5,781 nucleotides of DNA from Wenzhouxiangella sp. (lineage in GTDB: Bacteria; Pseudomonadota; Gammaproteobacteria; Xanthomonadales; Wenzhouxiangellaceae), in NCBI GenBank assembly GCA_021767625.1, contig JAASTB010000153.1, positions 1 to 5,781 on the forward strand, written 5' to 3'. Below the pieces are notes generated by a model. It ran no database searches, had not been told where the DNA came from, and saw only the letters and a program-made list of their open reading frames with translations. Positions 1 through 5,653 of this stretch are shown in pieces. The number at the start of each line of letters is the position of its first letter. Positions within the stretch are counted from its first letter, which is position 1. The position numbers and the translations under genes are program-made.

Positions 1-267
1 GGGAGCTTTACCGTGCAGTTCGATCGCCTGGACGATGATGTCGAAGCCTTCGCGCGCGAGATCTACGCGTTCTGCCCCGACATCGTCGACCAGGGCTTCG
101 GGGAGATGGCCGAAGCGGCCGAACAGTTCGAAGAAACCGGTCGCGGCCTGCCGGACGACATGAAGCAATTGCTCGACGGGCTCGATCCCGATGACGAGGA
201 CTTCGGCCTGCAGGTGCTGGGTCGCTGGCTCCGAACGCACCATGCCGTGGGGCTCTGGTGGGACTGA
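1..267 (+). CDS. C-terminal part of a DUF4253-like protein (partial, 5' end outside window)
   Basis: The reading frame is open from base 1 and ends at TGA 265-267. A GTG at 13 could start it, but coding-like sequence (Gly-Ser-Phe-Thr) precedes that codon and no ribosome binding site is visible, so I read this as the tail of a gene beginning upstream. Two motifs stand out: CPDIVDQG near the front and a terminal LWWD. From memory, both are typical of the uncharacterised DUF4253 domain, where they lie near the end of the protein. The stretch between them is very acidic (for example DPDDEDFG) and looks longer than usual for the family. The protein has no membrane segment and no signal peptide in the visible part, so it is probably cytoplasmic. 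No function is known. The gene is convergent with the next one, with only 12 bases between the stop codons. Confidence 0.6.
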   Translation, partial: GSFTVQFDRLDDDVEAFAREIYAFCPDIVDQGFGEMAEAAEQFEETGRGLPDDMKQLLDGLDPDDEDFGLQVLGRWLRTHHAVGLWWD

Positions 268-274
268 GGTGTCC

Positions 275-288
275 CGGTCTCAGGACCG
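275..288. other. Short inverted repeat at the convergent gene ends
   Basis: CGGTC, a TCAG loop and GACCG form a perfect 5-bp stem that covers the stop codon (280-282) of the minus-strand gene. There is no T-run on either side, so it is at best a weak transcription end signal shared by the two convergent genes. Confidence 0.2.
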
Positions 289-1686
289 ACTGAGCACTTC
301 CACTTCCAGGATATCCTCGAGTGCGAGCGGGCGGATGTAGAAGCCGCCGACGCCCTCGACGCGGATGTGGACGTTGTCGGCATCGACTCTTTCCAGCCGG
401 CCGGCGTAGCTGTCGCCGGAGCGCATCCGGATACGCACGCGATCGTTGCGGTAGGCGTCGAGTTCCTCGGGTTCGACCTTGACCCAGCGCGATCTCGATT
501 CGGCCGTCGTTTCTTCCGTTGCCCCGGTGTCGGCGCTTTCGTCCTGGGCGGGCGTCATTGAGCTGTCCGGTTCGGACGACGCGGCCGTGCTCTGCGTACC
601 GGTCGGCGCTTCAGCGGAGGCCGGTTCCGGATCGGAGGCCGGCGTTGGAGCGGAGGCGATGCGTTGGCGTGGTGACTCGGGCGCCTTGATGTCCAGCGGC
701 TGCGGCTCGCCGTAGTTGACCACGAGCCGTACGTTCATGCGCTCGAGCAGGCCGGACATGGTGTAGTTCTCGACGCCGTCGAAGGACACGCTGGTTTCGG
801 CATCGCTTCTCACGCTGATCTGTTTCGGGTCGTTCAGGAAGGACTCGTAGGCAGCGACCATGTCCGGGCCGGGTTCTGCATTGAAGCGCGCCCAAGCCTG
901 CTTCCAGGCCTCGAGGTGATGAGCAACGTACTCCGATCGACTCATGTCCATTTCTTCGGCGCAGAAGGCCAGCATGCGTTCGTAGTAGCCGAGGTCCTCG
1001 TATTCCAGCGAAAACGAACTCAGTCGTGCGTTTTCCATCGAACGCGCCAGGTCGAAGGTCGACAGCGAGCCCGCCGCCAGGTCGATCGTGGCGTCCAGGT
1101 GGATTGCGCTGGCGTCGTAGGTGCGCGCGCTGGCATAGATCCGCAGGCGGTTGCCGTCGTCGATCAGCTGGTAGTGGACCTCGACGTCGGCGCGGATGTC
1201 GAAGTAGTCCATGTGCATCAGGTCGTTCGCGCTGAACTGCGTGCGCCCGTCGCAGCCGGCAGCGTCGAACGGCACGCCCGAGGCGAATGCCGGCGATGTG
1301 CCGCCCGGCATCTGGCGCGACATGCTCGCGAGCGCGCCGTCGAGCGGAAACCGGACATCCTTGACGCTTACTCCCAGGGACTCCGGAAGCCGGCCGCTTT
1401 CGAGTTTGCCCTCGAGGGTGAACAGGGCCAGCAGGTTGGCGGTCTGCAGCGAGATACGCCCGACGTCGATGCCACCGCGGCCCTGGTGCAGCTGAAATGA
1501 GAGGTCGTTGATGTTGACCGCGCCTCCCGGCGACAGGCGGACGTTGTCGTACGACAATGTGCCGAACATGCTGACCGCATTGGCCATTTGATCGAGCTGG
1601 TCCCGCACCTGGCGGGTGTAGTACCAGTTGACGCCGACGGCCACCACGACCAGACCGACGACGATGAGCAACAGCAACCTCTTCAT
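280..1686 (-). CDS. Membrane-anchored periplasmic protein of unknown function with Sm-like C-terminal domain
   Basis: This 468-residue protein is not one I recognise. Residues 4-20 form a strongly hydrophobic segment after Met-Lys-Arg, with no obvious cleavage site and no lipobox, so it is probably a signal anchor with the rest in the periplasm. Residues 40-330 are a mixed, beta-rich region with cysteines at 145 and 242 that might pair. Its early part, with alternating polar and hydrophobic strands, loosely recalls AsmA or DUF945-type periplasmic proteins, but this is only an impression. Residues about 335-398 are a low-complexity Pro/Ala/Ser/Thr/Glu linker. Residues 400-468 form a compact beta-rich domain (RVRIRMRSGDSYAGRLERV onward) that reads like an Sm/LSm-type small barrel. 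The start at 1686 is backed by GGGGAG (1691-1696) four bases upstream on the minus strand. Its upstream region faces the pyruvyl transferase gene divergently. Confidence 0.75.
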   Translation of the reverse strand: MKRLLLLIVVGLVVVAVGVNWYYTRQVRDQLDQMANAVSMFGTLSYDNVRLSPGGAVNINDLSFQLHQGRGGIDVGRISLQTANLLALFTLEGKLESGRLPESLGVSVKDVRFPLDGALASMSRQMPGGTSPAFASGVPFDAAGCDGRTQFSANDLMHMDYFDIRADVEVHYQLIDDGNRLRIYASARTYDASAIHLDATIDLAAGSLSTFDLARSMENARLSSFSLEYEDLGYYERMLAFCAEEMDMSRSEYVAHHLEAWKQAWARFNAEPGPDMVAAYESFLNDPKQISVRSDAETSVSFDGVENYTMSGLLERMNVRLVVNYGEPQPLDIKAPESPRQRIASAPTPASDPEPASAEAPTGTQSTAASSEPDSSMTPAQDESADTGATEETTAESRSRWVKVEPEELDAYRNDRVRIRMRSGDSYAGRLERVDADNVHIRVEGVGGFYIRPLALEDILEVEVLSRS

Positions 1687-1761
1687 GAATCTCCCCAGGC
1701 CATGCTTCTATGGGCGGATTGACCGAGGATAGCGAAGATTCGCGCTGGAAAAAACCGGGAG

Positions 1762-1790
1762 CTGCCCCCTTTCGCACTCCTGCCCCCTTT
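1762..1790. repeat. Two direct copies of CTGCCCCCTTT in the divergent intergenic region
   Basis: The 11-mer occurs at 1762-1772 and 1780-1790, 18 bases apart. On the minus strand it reads AAAGGGGGCAG. It resembles, loosely, the AAAGGGGTCAG-type short repeats that I remember around REP-associated tyrosine transposase (RAYT) genes in gammaproteobacteria. No transposase gene lies in the window, so at most this would be a relic. Together with the hairpin and palindrome to its right it fills an otherwise gene-free stretch (1687-1984). Confidence 0.35.
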
Positions 1791-1812
1791 TCCCGTCCAG
1801 GGCGCGTCTGAA

Positions 1813-1837
1813 CAGCTCTGCGCGAAGCGCACAGTTG
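1813..1837. other. Imperfect hairpin with GAA loop
   Basis: CAGCTCTGCGC, loop GAA, GCGCACAGTTG: eleven positions pair with one C/C mismatch and one G-T wobble, the inner five (TGCGC/GCGCA) perfectly. No T-run follows on either strand, so it is not a standard terminator. A 10-bp palindrome, TAGAATTCTA, follows at 1847-1856. The role is unknown; it could be a mobile-repeat remnant or an operator-like site between the two divergent genes. Confidence 0.35.
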
Positions 1838-1871
1838 AGGATGACCTAGAATTCTAAGCAGACCCGGACCA

Positions 1872-1895
1872 GGCAAGGGTGCCCGGGGCCTTGCT
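1872..1895 (+). other. Hairpin upstream of the pyruvyl transferase gene
   Basis: GCAAGG at 1873-1878 pairs with CCTTGC at 1889-1894, and a G-T wobble extends the stem by one. The ten-base loop is G/C-rich. It lies about 90 bases ahead of the start codon, so it would be in the leader if transcription starts upstream of it. No promoter could be named with confidence here. Confidence 0.25.
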
Positions 1896-1984
1896 CTGCA
1901 GGATTCGCCGGCCGAGTGTTTTGCGAGGGCGGCCGTGCCGGGTGCCGGGCGTAGAGGTGGTCGAATGGAGTGCGCGACGACGAC

Positions 1985-3019
1985 ATGAAGATCGGACTGT
2001 TCGGATACTACAAGCACGGAAATTTCGGGGACGATCTCATGGGCGTGTTGATCGGCCAGCACCTTCTCGGGAAAGGCCACGATGTGCGGCTCTATGGGCT
2101 GGATGACGGTGTTGCCGACGCGGCCGGCCTCGACACCGTCCACAGTGTCCGGGATCTCGTCAGCTGGTCCGACTGCCTGGTCTACGGTGGCGGCGGCATT
2201 TTTCTCGAAGTGAAGGCCAATCAGGCACTCGAAAGAGATCTAGGCGAACTCATCGACGCCAAGCTGCACAAGGGTGTTCCGCTCTATGCCATATCCGTCG
2301 GCGGCGACCTCAACTCACGCTACGCCCACCTGGGCGACCACCAGAAACGGCTGTTACGGGAGGCCGATTTCGTCTCGTTCCGGAATCCCGAGGACTGCAA
2401 ACTTGCGGACGAGGCCGGCGTGAAGGCGTTCGAGGTGTTTCCCGACCTGGTCTGGACCGTGGGTGCAAACCCGTCTGGACTGCAGCGCCGGGACCTGATC
2501 AGCCTGGAGTTGTCCGGCACCAGGAACAAACCTTTCTGTTACGCCGCCTTTGCACTGGCCGGCCTCATCTCGCGCACAAGGGCCGTTGATGTCGACCTGA
2601 GCATCGGGAATGGGCAAGGCAAGGAGAATTCGCTGAAGAACGCCCTGAAGGGAAAGGCGTTCGAGAGGCGGCAATACACAAACGTTCAGGAGATGACGAC
2701 GCTAGCTCAGTACAGCCGTTGGATCTTCACGAGCCGGCTTCATTTCGGGCTGGTCGGGCTGGCCTGCGGCTCGACGACATTTCTTGTGAACCCGGCCGGC
2801 AAGGCCCGCTTAGTGTTCGAGCACTTGGGGCTGGATGGGCATATCATCGAGCGACCCCGGGATCTGCTCAGGGTCATATACGACATCATGTTCGGGGATG
2901 AGCGGAAGCAGCTGCTCAGTGGCGAGCAGCGAGCCAGGGTCGCGTCTTGCGTCAGCCAGGCGCGCGGGCATCTTCGTTTGCTGGGTGACTTGTTGGACCA
3001 GTTGGCTACGCGGAAATGA
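1985..3019 (+). CDS. Polysaccharide pyruvyl transferase family protein
   Basis: The product (344 residues from this start) has the layout of the polysaccharide pyruvyl transferase family (CsaB/WcaK-like), enzymes that move pyruvate from phosphoenolpyruvate to a sugar of a surface glycan, usually as a ketal. Visible family marks are GNFGDDLM at residues 12-19 of the N-terminal nucleotide-binding-like half, the glycine turn YGGGGIF at 67-73, and the C-terminal TSRLHFGL block at 249-256 followed by a conserved-looking Pro-Ala-Gly-Lys segment. It has no signal peptide, so it should act in the cytoplasm or at the inner face of the membrane. I chose ATG 1985 because the family usually begins right at Met-Lys-Ile. 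An in-frame GTG at 1970, preceded by AGAGGTGG (1953-1960), would add five residues, and GGAG at 1967-1970 is rather far (14 bases) from the ATG. No glycosyltransferase or export gene is nearby, so the acceptor glycan is unknown. Confidence 0.85.
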   Translation: MKIGLFGYYKHGNFGDDLMGVLIGQHLLGKGHDVRLYGLDDGVADAAGLDTVHSVRDLVSWSDCLVYGGGGIFLEVKANQALERDLGELIDAKLHKGVPLYAISVGGDLNSRYAHLGDHQKRLLREADFVSFRNPEDCKLADEAGVKAFEVFPDLVWTVGANPSGLQRRDLISLELSGTRNKPFCYAAFALAGLISRTRAVDVDLSIGNGQGKENSLKNALKGKAFERRQYTNVQEMTTLAQYSRWIFTSRLHFGLVGLACGSTTFLVNPAGKARLVFEHLGLDGHIIERPRDLLRVIYDIMFGDERKQLLSGEQRARVASCVSQARGHLRLLGDLLDQLATRK

Positions 3020-3022
3020 TTG

Positions 3023-3056
3023 CCGGGAAACAGTATTGCGCCAATCTGAAGCCCGG
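3023..3056 (+). other. Nested inverted repeat just after the pyruvyl transferase stop
   Basis: An outer stem CCGGG (3023-3027) with CCCGG (3052-3056) encloses an inner ATTG-CGC-CAAT stem (3035-3045). It begins three bases after the stop codon. No T-run follows, so a role as mRNA 3' structure is only a guess. Confidence 0.2.
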
Positions 3057-3097
3057 GATCGGGTCGTGCGGCTGATTGGTCGAAATATGCTGAAAAT

Positions 3098-3117
3098 AGA
3101 AGGGGTTGTTCCTTTTT
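3098..3117 (+). terminator. Weak candidate terminator between pyruvyl transferase and repeat protein
   Basis: AGAAGG (or AAGGGG in another register) pairs with the CCTTTT that follows a short GGTTGTT or TTGTT loop, using one or more G-T pairs, and runs into TTTTTC. The stem is short and A/T-rich, so termination would be partial at best. If real, it separates the two co-directional genes. Confidence 0.3.
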
Positions 3118-3201
3118 CATGATCTTTCACAACTTCTGATGGATTCCGATGGCGGCCGCCCGGAAAATCGGCCGAAGTTTCTCGGAGCCGACTCTCGACC
3201 T

Positions 3202-3232
3202 GGAGGAGACGATCATGAAGGAGGATGGAATG
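3202..3232 (+). promoter_or_regulatory. Two tandem Shine-Dalgarno/ATG pairs
   Basis: GGAGGAG (3202-3208) precedes ATG 3215 by six bases, and AAGGAGG (3218-3224) precedes the in-frame ATG 3230 by five. Both are close to ideal, and the second sits inside codons 2-4 of the longer form. Either or both may be used; the products differ by five residues in the signal peptide's n-region. Confidence 0.6.
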
Positions 3233-4489
3233 TCATTGTTTCCAACAAACCAGCGGCCGATGCATTCGCACGGATCGGCGGCTACTGTTGCAGCCGAAGC
3301 CGCGATGCATCCTGCCAGCGCAGTGCCTCGGCCATTCATCCACTGGATTCGATCCCTGATCGGGCGACTGGCCCTGATCTGCATCGCCACGCTCGTCGCG
3401 TCTGTAGTGCAGGCCGGGGACACTTACGAATTGCGGATCATCAAGTACAACGATCTGGACCAGGACGGCACGAATGACGAACTCAATACCAGTCCGGGGG
3501 ATCCGCAGTCGGGTAATGCATTGACCGGATGGGAATTCACGGTCTACGACGGCTCGGGCAGCCAGGTCGCGCAGGGCGTGACGAGCCTCGAGAATCCGGG
3601 CGCGAACGGCGACCTGGGTCTTCGTGTCTCCTTTCCGGATCTGATTTCGGGCCAGACCTACACCATTTGCGAGACTCAGCAGGCTGATTGGGTAAACACC
3701 CAGCCCGGGACGGTCGATTCGACCTACGGCGAGCCTTGCGAGACCGTCACTTTCAGTTCCACGACGAGTATCACTCGCTACTTCGGAAACTTCCTGGACA
3801 ATGCAGCCCCGGTTGCGAACGCTGGTCCGGACCAGACGGTCCTCGACGCGGACAATTCCGGCGGGGAATTGGTTGCGCTCGATGGTACCGGTAGTTCGGA
3901 TCCGGACGGAGCGCTTGAGTCCAGCGACCATGTCTGGACCCAGAACGGAACGCAGATCGCGACGGGTGCGATCACGTCCTTCACCTTTCCCGTCGGCGTA
4001 CATGAGGTGGTGTTGACCGTTACGGACGAGGCGGGCGCCACAGATTCCGACACCGTGCAGATCACCGTAGAAGAACCTGATATTTACACGCTTCGAGTGA
4101 TCAAGTATCACGATCTCGATCGGGACGGAACGAACGACGAGCTCAATTTCGGCCCTGGCGCGCCACCATCGGGCAATGCGTTGACCGGATGGCAATTCAC
4201 CGTCTACGACGACTCAGGCAGCCAGGTCGCGCAAGGTGCTACCAGCGTCGAGAACGCGAACGCCAACGGGGATTTGGGGATCCGTGTGTCGTTTCCGGGG
4301 CTGATTTCGGGGCGGACGTATACCATCTGCGAAACCCAGCAACCCGGGTGGGTCAACAGCCAGCCCGGGACCATCGATCCGGCCTACGGCCAGCCCTGCC
4401 GGACCGGTGCTTTGACTTCGAGCACGGCTGTTTTCGGCTATTTCGGCAATTTCCGGAGTCGCATCTTTACTGACCGATTTCAGCCCTGA
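3215..4489 (+). CDS. Secreted repeat protein: two SdrD-B/Cna-B-like domains flanking a PKD-like domain
   Basis: The product is 424 residues. A long polar N-terminal stretch leads into a hydrophobic core (LALICIATLVASVV) and a likely signal peptidase site after Val-Gln-Ala at residue 67, so it should be exported. Residues 71-193 and 291-413 are two ungapped 123-residue copies, about 72% identical, each with an Asp-rich D-L-D-x-D-G-T-N-D-E-L motif like a calcium-binding loop, a TGW-x-FTVYD strand, TICETQQ, and a second Cys about 23 residues later. They resemble SdrD-B/Cna-B/SpaA-type beta domains of surface proteins. Between them (about 197-288) is a PKD or K319L-like domain (VANAGPDQTV, DGTGSSDPDG, VTDEAGATDSDTV). 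The protein ends RIFTDRFQP. ATG 3215 has GGAGGAG six bases upstream; ATG 3230 with AAGGAGG five bases upstream is an equally good start; ATG 3149 has no binding site. It may be an adhesin or matrix protein; its function is not known. Confidence 0.8.
   Translation: MKEDGMSLFPTNQRPMHSHGSAATVAAEAAMHPASAVPRPFIHWIRSLIGRLALICIATLVASVVQAGDTYELRIIKYNDLDQDGTNDELNTSPGDPQSGNALTGWEFTVYDGSGSQVAQGVTSLENPGANGDLGLRVSFPDLISGQTYTICETQQADWVNTQPGTVDSTYGEPCETVTFSSTTSITRYFGNFLDNAAPVANAGPDQTVLDADNSGGELVALDGTGSSDPDGALESSDHVWTQNGTQIATGAITSFTFPVGVHEVVLTVTDEAGATDSDTVQITVEEPDIYTLRVIKYHDLDRDGTNDELNFGPGAPPSGNALTGWQFTVYDDSGSQVAQGATSVENANANGDLGIRVSFPGLISGRTYTICETQQPGWVNSQPGTIDPAYGQPCRTGALTSSTAVFGYFGNFRSRIFTDRFQP
3425..3793 (+). 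repeat. Intragenic repeat copy 1 (123 codons)
   Basis: This is the first of two domain-length repeats, pairing without gaps with 4085-4453 at a period of 660 bases. By hand count 89 of 123 residues are identical. Blocks conserved best are the Asp-rich loop, the NALTGW segment, GSQVAQG and TICETQQ. The last 20 residues before the shared YFGNF end diverge most. Confidence 0.85.
4085..4453 (+). repeat. Intragenic repeat copy 2 (123 codons)
   Basis: This second copy of the domain ends in YFGNF like copy 1. It is followed by the short C-terminal tail in place of the linker to the PKD-like domain. Differences from copy 1 are scattered and the frame is kept throughout, as expected of an older internal duplication under protein-level selection. 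Confidence 0.85.
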
Positions 4490-4557
4490 GCACCGAGTCC
4501 GGGCACTCGCGTCAATTGCCATTCGAGTGTATGCGAGGGCAGGCGGAAAGAACCTCG

Positions 4558-4575
4558 AACCCGATCGGTCGGGTT
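4558..4575. terminator. Perfect hairpin between convergent genes, possible bidirectional terminator
   Basis: AACCCGA, loop TCGG, TCGGGTT forms a perfect 7-bp stem four bases beyond the stop of the minus-strand acyltransferase. On the minus strand the stem is followed by a T-containing stretch (CGAGGTTCTTTCC) and not by a clean T-run; on the plus strand no T-run follows. A smaller hairpin, CGAGT-CCGGGC-ACTCG (4494-4509), lies just after the repeat protein's stop. The position between two converging genes supports a transcription-end role more than the sequence does. Confidence 0.45.
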
Positions 4576-4578
4576 GGT

Positions 4579-5485
4579 CTAACGCTGGCGGTGTTTCCAG
4601 CGGTTGTGATACCAGAAATACTGTTCGGGACAATCCCGAATCGCCTTGCCCAGCGCCAGGTTCATTCGCTGGGCTACATGTACGCGCATTTCTTCCCGGT
4701 CACTGATCTCTTCGAGAGGAATCGGCGTGATGTCGACGACATGCCGGCCGCCGTCGATGCGTCGGCCGGTCATCCGGAACAGCGCCAGTCCGTGCTTTTC
4801 GACCAGGGCGCCGGGCAGGGGGAGTGTGTAGGCGGCCTTGCCCATGAAATCGACACGCACTTTCTGGTCGGAGGAATAGTGGTCGGCGACCATGACCATC
4901 AGGCGGCCAGAGCGGATCGCCTCGAGCATGTGGCGCGGCGCAGAGCGCCCCTTGGAAATGAAGGTGACCGCGTTACCCGGAAGCTCGAGGATGAGCTGGT
5001 CGACGCCGGGATTGGTCTGCTTGCCGACCAGCAGTGCCGGTCGCACGCCGGCGGAGGCGAGGGCGGCGACGTACAGGGCCCAGGCCCCGAGATGGGCGGT
5101 GACGAGTGCGGCGCTCTTGCCTTCGTCCTCAAGTCGAAGCAGGGGGGTCGAGGCCGCGGATCTCCACTAGCTCGCCCACAGCGGCCCGGTCGCCGCCCGG
5201 AAATCGAAGAAACTCCGCGACGGTCCGACCGAAATTCCGTGCCGATTCCTGACCAATCCGCTTCCTCTCGTTTTCGTCGGATTGGGGGAAGGCAATCGCC
5301 AGATTTTCCATGACACGCCGGCGGCGCACTCGAAGCGCCCAGGCAACGCGGCCGATCCAGCCGCCGAGGGCCAGGGCGGCCGAGCGAGGAGCGGCGTGAA
5401 GCACGACCGAGAGCGCGCGCAGCGCTCCCAGTTCCAGGGCGTGGCGGCCCCGGGCAAGAACCGAACGCTCCGGGGCGTTGCTCAT
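4579..5485 (-). pseudogene. LpxL/HtrB-family lipid A acyltransferase, frameshifted
   Basis: Two minus-strand pieces join into one roughly 301-residue protein, near the usual length (about 305) of lauroyl/myristoyl acyltransferases that add secondary acyl chains to lipid A at the inner membrane. The N-terminal piece (5485 to about 5144) has the family's hydrophobic start, NLAIAFPQ and RNFGRT. It then runs into a stop at 5129-5131. Dropping one base from the C-run at 5142-5147 restores the frame: LLRLEDEG, then HLGAW, VADHY, and the typical end YFWYHNRWKH, stopping at TAG 4579-4581. The active-site motif is normally HX4E; here His131 is followed by LGAW and then Ala136, so the acid is missing. 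I preferred ATG 5485 (CCAGG six bases upstream) over ATG 5518. A real decayed gene is likely, but a sequencing error in the homopolymer could explain the frameshift alone. Family identity is firm; which acyl chain it carries cannot be told. Confidence 0.8.
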
Positions 5486-5523
5486 TGCCGACCTGGCTCC
5501 ATTCGATGGCGACTGCATCGAAA

Positions 5524-5552
5524 CTTATCATGTCGCTGCCGCGTCTGGACAA
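5524..5552 (-). promoter_or_regulatory. Candidate sigma-70 promoter for the acyltransferase
   Basis: On the minus strand TTGTCC (5552-5547) and GATAAG (5529-5524) each match four of six consensus bases and are spaced by exactly 17. Transcription would begin near 5517, at or past the ATG at 5518, which favours translation from ATG 5485 with a leader of about 30 bases. Confidence 0.35.
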
Positions 5553-5653
5553 CGGGTGCGAAACCGGTCGCCGGCTCCCGGTCGGACAAGCGCCCGTCGA
5601 CAGGGGCTCAGCAGCGTGCGACGATGAGGCTCCGAGTACTGAACGTTTGCCCC

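Noticed and set aside
611..2143. Long open frame on the minus strand (510 codons)
   Set aside because: It overlaps the anchored protein in another frame, crosses its start and extends antisense into the pyruvyl transferase. Its translation is Arg/Pro/Ala-rich low complexity typical of high-GC shadow frames.
3149..3214. Upstream ATG as the start of the repeat protein
   Set aside because: No ribosome binding site precedes it and it would put 22 extra polar residues ahead of an already long signal-peptide n-region, while ATG 3215 and ATG 3230 both have excellent sites.
3233..4195. 320-codon open frame antisense to the secreted repeat protein
   Set aside because: The opposite strand has a signal peptide, domain repeats conserved at protein level and strong binding sites; the antisense frame has none and is open only through GC bias and the repeated sequence.
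3425..4453. CRISPR-like or mobile repeat array
   Set aside because: The repeats are two domain-length in-frame coding copies with a period of 660 bases, not short repeats with spacers.
5129..5150. Programmed +1 frameshift at CCC-CCT in the acyltransferase
   Set aside because: CCC-CCT can slip, but I see no stimulating site or rare stop context, the family is not known for recoding, and the missing active-site Glu fits decay better. Not excluded.
4516..5313. 265-codon plus-strand frame that runs uninterrupted across the broken acyltransferase
   Set aside because: It is tempting because the minus-strand gene is frameshifted, but the minus-strand translation carries clear family motifs on both sides of the break, and this frame shows no recognisable domain or start signal.
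4899..5552. 217-codon minus-strand frame overlapping the acyltransferase N-terminus
   Set aside because: Arg/Pro/Ser-rich shadow frame; the overlapping frame has the family sequence.
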